This document shows positions 1 to 12,178 of a DNA stretch of 64,000 nucleotides, piece by piece. The position numbers and the translations under genes are program-made. Source of the stretch: Cavia porcellus (Eukaryota; Chordata; Mammalia; Rodentia; Caviidae); contig NW_026947514.1 of the NCBI RefSeq assembly GCF_034190915.1, positions 8,902,201 through 8,966,200 on the forward strand, written 5' to 3'. Position 1 is the stretch's first letter. Each line of letters opens with the position of its first letter. The notes beneath the pieces are model-generated. The model saw nothing but the letters and a program-made list of their open reading frames with translations, was not told the origin of the DNA and searched no databases.

Positions 1-757
1 AGGCTCACTTGGCTTCCAAAGAAGCAGCCAAGTCATTGAAACTACGGTCGCTGCGAGACGCCCTGTGATCTGGGAATTTGCAGATTCCTCTGTAAGGCCG
101 CCTCCTCCAGACAGTGCTTGGGGAAAGGAACTCCCAGCTGTGGGTGTTGGCTGCAGACCTGGGCAGGGCTGGGCGTTCACTGTACACCTGCTTCAGAGGC
201 ACCTCTGCCCTGGCTCCTCCCCCTCGGAGGTCTTCCTTCCTGAGGTGCAGCCCCTGTTGGGGAATGAAGCTGTCCTCCCTGCACCGCTGCAGCCCGGGCC
301 CTGTGTGACTCCTGGGCTTATGCAGGGCCGTTCAGCGGTACCTGCGCCAGCATGCCACGCTTGTACACAGATGGGCACACGGACACACATCACACACAGG
401 TGTTTGCCAAGGGACAGAATTATAGCAGTTTCTGAAGCTCTTACGTGTGCATTCTGGAGCGAGCGTCCTCATGGGCAGGCACAGGAAGCTGGTGCTTGGG
501 GAGAGAAGGGCTGCGGAGGGCCGAGACAGGACAGAAACGGAGACTTCCAGGGCCCACGTCCCTCTTCTTAGGCGCATAGTGTCTCACTATTCAGTAAATA
601 ACAGATGCTTGTTTGGGGCTTTATCCGAAAGGTTCAGTGGCTCAAGCGCTCCTGTAGCCTCACATTTGACAGCCACCGTGCAGCATCCTGAGCCCGGTGT
701 TTGCTGGCTTTCCAATATTGCTGCTATTGGGTCGCAGAGAGCGCCGACCGCGGACCA
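1..757. other. No recognised feature
   Basis: I see no gene, RNA or clear repeat here. Open frames are short, overlap on both strands and match no family I know. Confidence 0.5.
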
Positions 758-771
758 CCAGCAGGTGGCGC
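758..771 (+). promoter_or_regulatory. Candidate CTCF binding site
   Basis: The 14 bases fit the CTCF core consensus CCASYAGRKGGCRS at every position, reading on the plus strand. CTCF binds such cores through its zinc fingers and anchors chromatin loops. The site is not inside a recognised SINE. Occupancy cannot be judged from sequence. It pairs in convergent orientation with the exact site at 59122-59135. Confidence 0.6.
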
Positions 772-2307
772 TGTGTCTCTGGGAATGGAACGAGCCTGGC
801 AGAGGCTTCTTGTGGCTGTGGATGTTGCCCGGTAACCAGCGGACACTGTTATGCCTTCGTGCTGGAACCTTCTATGTGAAAAGCAGATCAGGCAGGTTTA
901 CGTAGGTCCCCAAGTAGAGCCCGAGACCTCCCCATGCCTGACCTCCTCCCTTGCAGGCGGGGCCCACTCCCCCCTCCTGGACCCGGTCCCAGCAGCGCAT
1001 TCCTGCCGGAGCCATCCTGTTAGAATGGCCTCTGCGTCCCTAGCCGCTGTGCAGGAGGATCCCTGTGAGGCCACCCTGGGCCACAGTGAGATCCTATCTC
1101 AGAAACGAAGAACAAAGAAAAAGTATGGAAATAATAGTAGTTCCTTCTATGAAGAATAAATCGGAGCCACGCAGGTGCATGTTCATTTACTGGCCTACAG
1201 GGGCAGGCAGAGGAAAGGCAAGTCTATAGAGCAGCAGAGAAGGGGCAGGGCGGAGCCCCAGGAGGAAGCCACTCTCCAGGGCCGGCGTCAATGGGGACTG
1301 GGTTATACAGTGTGCACCAGGGTGGCCAGCTCAGCATCACAGTAACCAGCCATTTCTAAGAGACAGGAGCAACAGGAACTGAGACAGGAACCGTTATCAA
1401 GGCAGCTGAGGAACCAAAGTGTGCAGCGTTGGGAGGGGGCGCATTTTCTGTTACAAAGCAAAACATTGTGGCCTCTGTTTTGAGTTATTGCAGGACTGAG
1501 TGAGACGCTGTAACTGAACATTCCTGGCAGAGTTATCTTTCATCTTTCACCTTCTTTCAAACTTTTATTGGTTATTGGTCAGCTTCTAATTCTTGGTGAC
1601 CTTGAGAATCATTTTGTAACAAATCTCTTGTTAACTTCAGCTCGCCTGCACACATTTGCAACACCCGATGGTAGATGCAGTTTCAGCCTGTCCCCAGCGC
1701 TGGAAACATAGGCTCCATTTGGCAGGAGCCGCTCCTGGTGCCACCTGACCTCTCCTTGCGGCAGCCCGGGCGTAGGCGAGACCTTGCTGGGGACCGGGAG
1801 CCCCCAATGACCTCCCCGCCTCCCCTGGGTTTTGGGTTCCAGCTTCTGCTCTGGAAGGGAACCCGGCGAGGTACAAAGAGGGCTGCTGGTGTGTGTGGAC
1901 CCTCACTCCGGCCTGGCAGTGTCAGCTGCCCCAAGCAGCTGCGACACAGTAGCTGCATTTGTGTGCCTGCTCTTGGTGCAAACAGTGCAACAGTGTAGAT
2001 GCCAGTCACACTGAAGACCCCTGTGTGTGGCCACGCACCCCCTGCAGGCAGTCTGGGCCAGGATGTCCGGGGTTAGTTTCTGTGAAGGCCTCAGGCAGCA
2101 GGGCCTTCCTGTGTGTCCAGATCAGCAGCTGTGGAGCAACAGGGTTGCCATGGCGAAGCTGGAGTTCGGGACACCACAGCTGGGCCTGTGTCAGCAACCC
2201 CATTCTTTATGGCCTACTGTCTGCTCACGTGCAGTGAGGAGCAGAAGTACCTCCCCTGGGGCTTTGAGGCTGTCCCGTACCTGTAGAAAGCATGCTTTTA
2301 GAAAAGA
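772..2307. other. Mostly unrecognised sequence; B1 tail remnant near 1068-1130
   Basis: The only repeat-like stretch is about 1068-1130, which resembles the 3' end of a B1 SINE ('cctgggccacagtgagatcc' followed by an A-rich tail). The rest has only short, overlapping open frames and nothing I can name. Confidence 0.4.
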
Positions 2308-2416
2308 GCCTGAAGCGGGCATGTAATCTCAGCACTCTGGGAGGCTGAGGCAGGAGGATCCTGAGTTTAAGTTCCACCTGAGCAACTTGGCAAGTCCTTG
2401 TCTCAAAAAATAAAAA
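2308..2416 (+). repeat. B1 SINE
   Basis: This is a 7SL-derived B1 element. The box 'atctcagcactctgggaggc' is followed by 'tgaggcaggaggatcctgag' and an A-rich end. It abuts a second SINE. Confidence 0.85.
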
Positions 2417-2600
2417 GGAAGCCAGGCATGGTAGCCGTGCTTGTGATCCCGGCACTCAGGAGGCTGAGGCAGGGGGAATCATGAGTTTGAGGCCAGCTTG
2501 GGCCACAATAAAAATAAGTAGATAGACAGGTAAAAAGGGGCCGGGGATGTAGTGTGGGGTGACGCCCTGAGTTCAGTCCTCAGTACCACACACACAGAGC
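2417..2600 (+). repeat. B1-dID composite SINE
   Basis: A B1 half ('gccaggcatggtagccgtgc') is followed by an A-rich linker and an ID half ('ggccggggatgtagtgtgg' through 'tcctcagtaccac'). This dimer type is known from non-muroid rodents and supports the taxonomic reading. Confidence 0.8.
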
Positions 2601-2984
2601 CTGTACCTGCCGAGTAGGTGCTTGGTGATGTTAGTGTTTAGCTCACCCACGCGATGACTCCCTGATGCGACTCCTACGGTCCGCCACTCTGGATGAAGCC
2701 TCCAGACAGCAAAAGATGGCAGTTTGGATTACACTCAAGTTGCTTTTAAAAGAGTTATTCACAACTCTTAAACCAGACAGAAGCTAAGTGTGTGCGTGTG
2801 GGTAAAGGCCTAGGGTTACACAACAGTTTTTAAAGTTCTTGTTCTCTAGTTTCTGGTCCCTTAGATGTAATCTTGACCCTCATGGTTGAAGGTGGTTACC
2901 AAAGCTCCTACCGTCACATTTGCAATCCAAGAAAAGAATGGAAGACTGCACAGAAGTGTACCCTGCTCCTCTTTAAAAAACTTG
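2601..2984. other. No recognised feature
   Basis: Between two SINEs; no gene or repeat recognised. Confidence 0.4.
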
Positions 2985-3080
2985 AGGGGCTCGGGGTGTG
3001 GCTCGGTGGTAGAGCTCTTGCCTTCTGTGAGCAAGGCCCTGGGTTCGCTCCCCAGCACCACAGCAAAACAGAACAAAACA
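2985..3080 (+). repeat. ID SINE
   Basis: This tRNA-like element has an A box region ('tgtggctcggtggtagagc'), a B box region ('gggttcgctccccagcacca') and an AC-rich tail ending near 3080. Confidence 0.8.
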
Positions 3081-5565
3081 GCTGACGGAGATTGTATACA
3101 ACACTCTGCCTAACTAACTCTCTTTAAGTAGCTGTAAATAGAAAATTTTGCTAAAATACGCAGTGACTGTTTAAAAACAGATATAGTAAAACAGACATTG
3201 CCTTAATCCTTCTCAAAATACTGTCTGCTCTTCTCCCACGGTTCTCAGCAGCTTCTGGAGAATTCTGGAAGAGTCTGCTTCTCTTTCTTTCTGTGGCTGC
3301 CTTGCTGTCCTGAATCACTTTACAACATTTTTTTTAAAGGAAGAAGAGTGTGGTTTATAGGTCAAGTATGAAATAGATTCACAAAAACGTCTCAAGTGTA
3401 AGCCACCCCCCCAGGAGGGAAGTGCCTCCCCTCACCTCAGCCGCTTTAAAACTTTCACTGCTGCTGAGTGCTGACGCTGAATACCTGTACAGGCTGTGGC
3501 GTGGCCCGGGCACGGCTGAACTGAGAACAAGGGGGCACCTCAGGGGGCAGGATGGGCCCCAGCTGAGGCCACCCGGAGACTTTCTGGGTAGTTTTCCTCA
3601 ATTAGCATCGTCTGTTGCTCTGAGGGGTCCTTGAACCCCTCCCAAGGTCCTGCTCAGGTTCCCCCCATTGTCGTTGCTGATTCTGAGTAAATTCATGTTG
3701 CCAGTCAGTCGACAGGCCAGCTAGCAGAATTACAAGCTCTGCCGAGGGTTTCCCTCCTCCTGCAGCCCCACCAGGCTGCTTGTCCCATTCCTTTGCGCCT
3801 TTGCTGTGCACCCACCTGGGGGCGGGGGTGGGGGTGGGGTCCAGGCACAGACTCCAACATTTTACAGCAAGTTCTGTCAAATAAACACATTGCTGTGTGT
3901 CTTCACCCACCCTTACCGAATCTGACACCACGTGACGCACAGCTCTTCCCTCAAACCAACATAATCGTGAAAGGGAAACATTTTGAGTCCATGAGGACGT
4001 GCATGGAGCCAAACCAAAGGACTTCCAGAGCTCTGCACCGAGCTGCAGGAAGGTGGGCCAAGTGAAAGCAGGGTGTGGTTTCCACCCATGGAGGGCAGCG
4101 GCCTTTTGCTCTCATGTATCTCCTAAATATCTGCACGTTCACTGGCACTGTGAGACCTGGGCACAGGTGAACACGGGAGGCTGGGAGCCTGGTGTTTTCT
4201 GGGGGCAGCAGCAGCCTCTGCAGCACCTTCTGAAGCCAGGATTTGTCTCTGAACCATGGACTCCTGCTCCCTGTGCCATCCATCGCCTCCCACTGCTTGT
4301 CACATGTATTTGTCCTGGAAGGGAACCACAGAGGCTCGGAGACAGCATTGCTTCCTGTCACTTTCCCGCAGTGCAATCACAGTGAGTCACCTGAGTTCTT
4401 TACCCCTCACCAAGGACAGAGGTAACCCACACTTCCGGTGGACTGTGGCCGGGCCACGGGAGGCACAGCCCCGGAGCCTTGAGTCTGGGTGGCCCGAGAT
4501 CTGCTTTCTCTTTGAGCTCCCCTTTGGCCCCGGTATCCACTGGGTCCCTGGGGAGAGGGAGGAGGAAAGATGCTAGGAGGTGACACTGCCCCTAAGGGAG
4601 TTCAGAGAGCGGGGGCTGGCAGATGCTACTGCCTTTGGTCTCCGGCACACAGGTGGTCATGCACTTGGCCCCAGGATCGAGGCTGGGGACGTCACAGGCC
4701 CGGCTGCAAGTGCAGTGGGGCGTCCCTGCAGCCCCAGCACTGTGGGGTGATAAGAAGGGGTGGGGTCACACGCCAACTGGAGCCCCGCCCCATTCCAGGA
4801 AGTGACTGCAGTAAATGGTGGGGACATGGAGGACACACGGGGAGAGCCCGAGCAGGGGCAGAGATGGGGTGGGGGTGGGGTCCTCTTTGCTTGGCTTTAA
4901 TGCTGCTCCACTGGGTGCAGGCTCCAACTTGCAGACAGAAAAGCATGTGTCCCAGGCACTGGACACAGCCTGATTCAGATGTCAAGGGTGCCTTCTTCAC
5001 TTTGTCTTCTGATTGCAGGATAAACACAGATGATCCTCACAGACTCCCCACCTGCCTCACCATGTCATCCACCCTGACCCCCACGCACCATGCTCCCTGC
5101 TGTCCATGTCCTTGGGCACCCTTGTTTACTATCTGACCACCTACAGGGACAGGGATGCTGGAGGGCAGGACACAGTCCTGCTCACTGCAAGGTGCTGTGC
5201 TGGGCACCGGGAGGGGAGGATCGCTGTGGGCTTCGGGCAGTGCTGTTATCTCAGTGTTCAGCCTCTTTCTGTGGCCTGCATTCTTCCAGCCTCTCCCAGG
5301 TCTGCTCCCAGCTCCCAGCCTGCAGGGGTGTGTGCACCTCGCCATGCAGGAGAAACACAGCACTGATGATGCAGCTCCAGAGACCTTCTGCACCGGGTCC
5401 ATCTCATTAGGATGGCAGCACACACACACTGCCTGTGTGTCGTCAGCAATCCCAGCACCCTGTTCTCCACCGCACACACAGACCTACAGTACACAAGCCC
5501 AGTCTTCATGGGGCACACTTCAGATACACACATCTGTCACGAGCAGTGGTGTGTGAGGCACCATG
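3081..5565. other. No recognised gene; G-rich runs
   Basis: No gene or clear transposon. There are short G-rich tracts at about 3810-3842 and 4866-4882. Open frames up to about 190 codons overlap one another on both strands without family resemblance, so I treat them as chance. Confidence 0.4.
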
Positions 5566-5700
5566 CATGGATGGACGGATGAACAGATGGGCGGATGGAT
5601 AGATGAGTGGGTGGATAGATGGACAGATGCATGTATGTATAGAAGCGTGGGTAGATGGATGGATGGATAGATGGGTAGATACATGAATGGATGGATGGAA
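5566..5700. repeat. Degenerate (GGAT)n microsatellite
   Basis: About 135 bp of imperfect GGAT/AGAT/GGGT tetranucleotide repeats, with interruptions, directly upstream of a B1 element. Confidence 0.9.
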
Positions 5701-5716
5701 TGTGAGCTCCATACCT

Positions 5717-5877
5717 TTTTTTTTTTTTTTGTCTTTTTGAGACAGGATCTCACTGTGCAGTGCAGGCTGACCTTGAGCTCACTTTGTAGCCCAAGCTGGT
5801 CTTGAGCTCACAGCAATCTTCCTGCTTCAGCATCCCAAGTGCTGATATTACAGGCATGTGTCACCATGCCCGGTTTC
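5717..5877 (-). repeat. B1 SINE
   Basis: A T-run is followed by 'gagacaggatctcactgtgc' and ends near 'acaggcatgtgtcaccatgc'. This is the reverse complement of a full-length B1 with its poly(A) tail. Confidence 0.9.
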
Positions 5878-8188
5878 CATAACTCTGTTCAAGGCCAGAG
5901 ACCTGCATGCCTCAGTGAAGATATGACGCTCTTTCCCGTGAAACCCCGCAGGGCAGCCATGTATCTCTGTGGCCCACTCATTCATTCATTAAATGCATCT
6001 GTGCATACTGAGCACTTCGTAAGGGCCCGTGATTGTGCTAAGTAGAAAGAGCAGTGGTGCATGCAGTGGTACCTGCATCAATATAGGGTGTCACACTGAG
6101 ACCACAAAGCAGACCACAGACAGGTCTTGGTGAGACATTGAGTGCCGTGGGTCTTGGGTGACTGTCAGCCAGCTGAACTATGTCACCCATAGTTCACCCA
6201 TAACAACAGGAGATCCCCAGTGAGCCCACCCAACCGACAGAGCCTCAAGAGACAAAGTTTCAAGTTAAGCCCAGGTTGCAGGCTCGTTTGTTACACTTCC
6301 GTGGATAAGCAGGAAAGGAATGAGCCCTGGGAGGTGAGGAGCGCTGTGTGGATGGGCGGGGGCGGGAACCCATGACACCAGGAGGATGGAAGGGAAGGTG
6401 TGGAGGGTGGTGGAGACATTGTTAACCTAGACGCAGGAGAAGAGATTTGCTCTGTGGAGCGGCAGAGCAGGGAGGCATAGTGTAAGTCGGTGGCCTGTGT
6501 CAGCTGGGGGCACAGGTGGTGCCACACGTCGTGGGCTGGTGGGGTTCCCAGGTGGAGGCTAACAGTGCTGGTGCTTAGCTGCACAAGACCATCACATAGA
6601 ATACAGAGACCTTTGGAGAAGGAAGTGCTCAGTTTTAAAATAGAATTTAGAATTATAAAGAGTTAGGATGCTCCTTCCAAATGGCAGTGTGTTCCCAGGG
6701 TAAGAATTGGGCTCGTGGTGAAGATCAAATCCAGGAAAATGCCAGTAAAACATGGTGTGGCCCGGAAGAATGAAGCTCCAGGTGCAACTGTGGACCTTTG
6801 AAGGCTCTCAGAGGAATCCGAGGCTGTTCTGTACAGATCTCCCTGCTAGACTTTTTAAAAATTGTAAGGAATAATTTTTTGTTTTTGGCAATTTTTGGTA
6901 GACAACAGGGCCTTTAAGAATCTTAACCCTGTTTTGCCACAGGACCTCCGGGGCAGCCCACCGTAGAGAAGGGCATACCTTAGAAAGATTTGATAATAGG
7001 AAACCAACACAGAATTTAAAGGCGGTGTATCAGCTTGGCGTGGGAGGGACAAAGGCAGCTCAAAATGACGAGGGGCTCGGACTCAACTATGCTAAAAGCA
7101 GGAGACATAGTTCAGGCTACCTGACTGTGCACACAGGCTACATCGTATGACCCAGTGTCGTAGGGAGGCATCTCTGGAGCCAGGCCTGGCTTCCCTCAAA
7201 GAAAGTGATGCTGACCCAGCCGACTGCTCCGGACCAGAGACACCTGCGCACCGCTCCTTCCTCGAGCCTCTCCTGCCCGCCCTGTGCCCTGTCTCACGTG
7301 GGGCGTGACTTGGTCTCTCCTTTGTGCCTCTCACCATTGTAAAGTGGGAGTGGGAAATGGGGGACAGTGCTGTCTTGCTAATTGTTCTGGTCTTTAGGTG
7401 GGGCCTCATGTGCGCTGGCACCTGAATCATGTGATGAGGTCCTTGAGCCTGTGGCTGATGCCATGGTGGAAAGGCAGTCTAGGTTCCTAGGAGAGGCATC
7501 TACATATTTTACATGAGAAAAGGGTACACATTCCTTGCAGCTGGAAGATGTAGCTTGGTCCCCATCTGTTACTTTCTGTCTGTGTTAGGAAGCAGAGCCT
7601 GTCACTCCTGGAACCCAGTGTGGGGTTGAGGTTGGTGTCCAACCCTAGGTCATAAGAAGCCCTGGGCTGCTGCTGGGTCTCCCAGAAAGCTTGCTCACCA
7701 TGCACCACCTTCGGGAATCCAGCCGTCATGCTGTGACACCCCCAAGTCCCGGAAAGGCCACAGGCAGGGGTTTTGGTTGCCAGCTCCAGCTGAGCTGCCA
7801 ATGACAGGCAGGCCCCCACAAAGTTCTGTGGGGGGACCGTATTGGAGCCAGAGGCCTGCATCCCCTGCGGTCCCCGGACTGGGACACTCTGGAGCCCAGA
7901 TGGGAACTTGCTGGCTGAGCCCAGTCACCACACAGAGCCACGCGTGACAGTCAGCTGTCTCAGGCCACTGCATTCATGGTGGTTTGATGGGGCAGCAGAC
8001 AGCGGGAGGGGCTGCCTTGTTTGGGGCCACATGCAGTCGTGTTTCTAGGCTGCTCTGCCTTTGTTCTTGGTAGTGTGGACCAGGAGGAGCCCCTGGGGTG
8101 ATCTGAGGATGGGAGGAAGGAGGAAGCCAGGGCATGTTCTTTTCCTCTGTCTCTTTTAGGGTGACATCTCGTTCTCTCTCTCTCTTTT
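5878..8188. other. Mostly unrecognised sequence
   Basis: About 5976-6045 ('cattcattcattaaatgcat' and following) resembles a common ancient mammalian repeat that I cannot name with certainty. Nothing else in this 2.3 kb could be assigned. Confidence 0.35.
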
Positions 8189-8325
8189 TTCTTTTTTGTG
8201 TTTTTGACACAGGGTCTTGTAGTGTAGTTCAGGTTGGCCCTGAACTCACGGTGATCTTCTGGTCTCAGCCTCCTGCGTGCTGGGATCACAGGCCTGTACT
8301 ACCACACTGGCTTGGTGGCATCTCT
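8189..8325 (-). repeat. B1 SINE
   Basis: Reverse complement of B1: 'gacacagggtcttgtagtg' through 'tcagcctcctgcgtgctggg', diverged. Confidence 0.8.
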
Positions 8326-8379
8326 TTCAGTGGCTATACCTGGCCCTTGGCTCTGCATGTCCTAGAGAGGCTGCTGTAG

Positions 8380-8675
8380 GACCACAATTAGAAATTTGAA
8401 TCTCAGGGCAGCAGGGCAGGGGGTACAGCCTAAGCAGAGGTGTGTAGATCACAGGGCCTGAGAGGCCCTCGCTTGGATGGAGGCCGGTTATAAATGGGCT
8501 TGAGGCTGAGACTTCTGTCTCACGCTCTCACGGTCTCCTGCCCTTGGCCTTCTGCCTTGGGAAGGCACCTCCCAAGGCTTCCACGCTTCCAGAACTACAA
8601 GAAAGAAATCTCTGTTCTTTGCAAATGACTCCGCCTCGGGCATTCTGTTATAGCAACATAAACCAACTCTGCCTG
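8380..8675 (+). repeat. MaLR-type LTR fragment (MLT1/MST-like)
   Basis: The order of motifs fits the 3' half of a MaLR LTR: 'ttataaatgggcttgag', 'cttccagaactacaagaaag', 'aaatctctgttctttgcaaa', then 'attctgttatagcaacataa'. These elements are old and non-coding. Confidence 0.7.
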
Positions 8676-9239
8676 TTTGGCCCCAGCCCCTGGATGCGGG
8701 GAGACAGCTTTCATTGTGTCCTAGCTCCTGCCAGACTCCCCCAGCTTTGGTTTCTGACAAATGTTTGTAATCTGAGCAGCCCCAGGTGTGGCAGGGACTC
8801 CCTGTCATTGCTGCACTGTCCTCTGAGGTTTCTGTACACTTCCATCACTGTACAGCCAGGCTCTGGCAATTAAATTCTATTAGAAATGCCTGCAGTGCTT
8901 TCCTATCTGGACCTCAAGCGATGCGGCACACGAGAGGATAACATGACACAGTCTAGCAGGCCAGGGAAGGGTTCTCCAAAGTCGGGATGCTCGAGCTGGC
9001 ATCAGATTTGTGAGTAGGATTTCTACATACATGAGATAAGCAAATAGGAGAGGTCCGAGGGGAAGGTGTAGGGACATATTCAAAGGATTGGGGGAAAAGG
9101 GACAACGTGACTGTGTGACAAAGCCCCTGAATAGGAGAATGTCATGAGACAAGGCTGGAGAACTTCTTAGGGCCAAAATCGGGAGCCCTTGATTCTTTGT
9201 GCTTATTACAACAACTTTGAGGTTAAAAACAAACAACAG
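8676..9239. other. No recognised feature
   Basis: No gene or repeat recognised. Confidence 0.4.
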
Positions 9240-9274
9240 GAAGACGACGGCTGGTGTTCAGCATCATCCCAGGT

Positions 9275-9350
9275 TCTGAACTGAATTGGAATCTGCTGAG
9301 GTGGGGCCATCGTGATTATCGACTGCAGTCAGGATTGAGAAGCACCGGGT
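9275..9350 (-). repeat. MER5-like hAT DNA transposon fragment
   Basis: 'ggttctgaactgaattggaa' and 'gaggtggggccatcgtg' through 'gattgagaagcaccggg' resemble part of a MER5A-type non-autonomous hAT element. The match is diverged. Confidence 0.35.
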
Positions 9351-11062
9351 AGAACCCCGCAAGGCCTTGGCAAGCTATGGTCCTCATCCTGATCAGAGGA
9401 TCCAGAAGGTGACGGACGCTGGCTCTGGCTGTAGCGTGGGGAAGTCATTAGTCACTGGGGGCCAGGAATGAAGGCAGGAACACCTGCAGGGCTCTGGTGG
9501 CAGCGCAGGGAGAAGGGATGTTGAAGACAGGAGCTTGCTGTCTGGATGCTGGGTACGGGCCACCTAGGTTGTTTGGAGTGACCTCGCTCAGCCCTCACAC
9601 TATGTCATCTTGCTCCGGATTCTCCTTTTCCCGAGAGTTCTCTCCTTGCGCCCTGCACCCTGTGTCCTGGAATCCTCATTGCTTCCTACCCACAGCCCTT
9701 CACTGGGACCCAGCAGCCTTCCTCCTGGGTAGATGGGTACAGCCGCGCACCTCCCTCCCTGCAGGGAACGACTTTTGGCAGAATCTGGATTCCCAAATTC
9801 CTTAACCCTAAAATTTAAATTTTGATTGTGTTCAGCAGCTTTAGTCATAAGTATGAAGTAAGTGGAGTTAGAATCTTTGACCAGAGACCCTCGGAGTTCA
9901 AAGCCCTTATCGATGGCCTCTTCCAAACCCTGACTTTCGTAATCAGAGACGAGGCAGAGAGTTTGGGGCCAGCCCCAGCTTAGGACCTCTGTTCCCAGGA
10001 GCTTTTTTGACACTTGCTGTCCTAGCGATTCAAGGACCCTGAATTTGCAAATGCTTTGCCTAAATTTATCACAAACTCTGGAGACTTCATCCCACACCTG
10101 GGATGTAATTATCACAATATTGTCCCAAGGATAATCTTTTATAACTTGAAAGCCATGCGTTTTTATTTTCCTCCCTCTTTAAATTCAGTTTCCTGGATCC
10201 AGCCACTTGCTCCAGGGGAGCCAGAGGCTCAGTGCCCCAAGGCAGGAGAGGCTGCGCACGTCCTGGTGTTGGAAGCTGAGTGGACAGGAGAGGATGGGCA
10301 GGACTCTTTCATCTCCCCACTTCACACACCAAGAGTGAAGCCCATGCACAGAGAGCTCGCTGTGGACAGGGTAAGAAGGGCCACGCTGGAAAAGGAGTCA
10401 GAGAACAAGAGATCACGGAGGAAAAGAGAAAAGCTGCTGGGCTCTGGGGGTCTAGAGAATTGTGGGAAGGGAAAAGAAAGGGTGTGAGGCAGAAGGCCAA
10501 AACATTGGAAAATTGTTTTTTGATTTTCCTTCCTGGGCCCAGGGAGGGAAGACATGCAGGATGAGGAGCCCGAGGCTGTCTTAAAGGAACACAGTCTGTT
10601 AACTGCTTCTCTGAGTCAGTGTAGTGGGGACCCTGATTTTAGAGTTATCCTGTGTGATGCAGAGACTGAATGGATCTTTTGGAGAGTCTGCCTGGAGGGA
10701 GGCAGGTGACACTCAGGCCAGTGGGCTGGCAGCCACCAGCAGTCCAGGAGCAATTGTGTCCCTTGAACAGGCCTCAAGATGAGACCATGGATCTTCCTGG
10801 TCACAGGAGCTGCAGTGTCAGAGGTGACCTTGGGGATCTGTGAATAGTAGAGGCACAGTTTACGACAGGGCTTCTCCTCTCCCAACATCGTGGGCAGGCA
10901 TTAGCCCCTCTCTCCTCTTACCAGACACCTTAGGGGATGGACCCAGGAGTGACAGACTTAGGAGGAAGCTGGCCAAGAGAGCAGGCGCCCAACTAAGCCT
11001 GGGAAACTCTGGAAGGCTCAGATCTGGGAATGCTCTAAACAGGATCTGAATAATATTTTGGG
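9351..11062. other. No recognised feature
   Basis: Short open frames on both strands only; no conserved protein or repeat recognised. Confidence 0.4.
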
Positions 11063-11140
11063 GAACGGAGGATGTAGCTCAGTGTAGAGCTACAAGGACA
11101 TGTGTCCTTGGGTTCTGTCCCTAGCAGTACAATAACAGAA
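11063..11140 (+). repeat. ID-like SINE fragment
   Basis: 'ggaggatgtagctcagtgta' and 'gggttctgtccctagcagta' are ID-like A and B box regions. It contains a short palindrome at 11093-11110. Confidence 0.65.
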
Positions 11141-11270
11141 CTGATAACATTATCACCTCCTAACCAGTCAGCGGGAGGTTAGGAGAAGGACTCGACATAT
11201 TCCACATTAAATAAGTGAGTGCATCTTTTCTGTACATCTTGATCTTGAGTATACATTAAATGTGTGACCT

Positions 11271-11650
11271 GCTGTGGTTTGAACACACACCCCAAATTTT
11301 TATGTGTTGGACACTTAACCCCAGACTTACGTGTTTATGGTGTGTGGAGGTGGGGCCTTTAGGACGTAATTATTAGGAGTAGATGATGCCATGAGGTGTG
11401 GCCCCTGTGATCACATCAGTGGCTTTAGAGGAGCAAGAAGGGGGACCAGAGCAGCAACTGGCTGTGTCTCTCCACATGGTAACCTGTGCTACATTACGAC
11501 ACAGCAGAAAGGGCCTCGCCAGGTGCAATCCTTGGACTTCCTGGCCTCCAGAGCCACAAGTGAAACGAACTTGTGTATTCTTTACCAATTAAATAAACAG
11601 GCTGTAGTATTTTGTTATAGTGGCGAAGAATGGACTAAGACTCTGATTTG
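11271..11650 (+). repeat. MaLR LTR (MST/MLT1-type), near full length
   Basis: It starts 'gtggtttgaacacacacccc', contains 'aggtggggcctttaggacg' and ends near 'gttatagtggcgaagaatgg'. This is the characteristic order of a MaLR (ERVL-derived) LTR. It is moderately diverged. Confidence 0.85.
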
Positions 11651-11739
11651 ATAATTATCAGGCACTATGCGCCTATTCTGTGCAGTGCCTGATCACTAAG
11701 TAGACTCAATGGTTAAGCACCATTGTTACTGAGATTGTC

Positions 11740-11865
11740 TCTATGATGCTTTTCTCTGCCTGGCAACTCCGTACAGTAGATATCACCATCTTACTGAGCC
11801 GGAAAACATGTTCAAGGGTCTTGCTCAAGGTCATATTTTAATTACTGGCAAAATCAGGGCCAAAA
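11740..11865 (-). repeat. MIR-like SINE
   Basis: 'tagatatcaccatcttactg', then 'caagggtcttgctcaaggtc', follow the antisense MIR pattern. Strongly diverged. Confidence 0.5.
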
Positions 11866-12014
11866 ACATACTTAACCTTGTTTTTTCCATTTCAAGTATA
11901 CAGCATTATTTTATGTACAGCTAAATAAGAAGAGCAGATAGCTATTAAGATGCAAGATAAAAAACCTTTGTGTTTAGAATTTTTATTGTAAGTTTACTGA
12001 AAGAACTCTTTGAA

Positions 12015-12178
12015 GCCAGGCATGGTGGCACACACCTATAACCCCAGCACTCTGGGAGGCTGATGAGGGGATCACAAGTTTGAGCCACATCTGGGCAGTT
12101 TAGTGAGACCCTGTTTCAAAATCAAAACAGTAAAGGGCTGGGGCTATAGCTCAGTGTCAAGGCAAAAAACAAAACACT
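12015..12178 (+). repeat. B1-dID composite SINE
   Basis: 'gccaggcatggtggcacaca' starts the B1 half. An A-rich linker leads to the ID half at 'gggctggggctatagctcag'. Confidence 0.9.

Noticed and set aside
5566..5700. Regular repeats that might suggest a CRISPR array
   Set aside because: A tetranucleotide microsatellite without spacers, in a mammalian genome.
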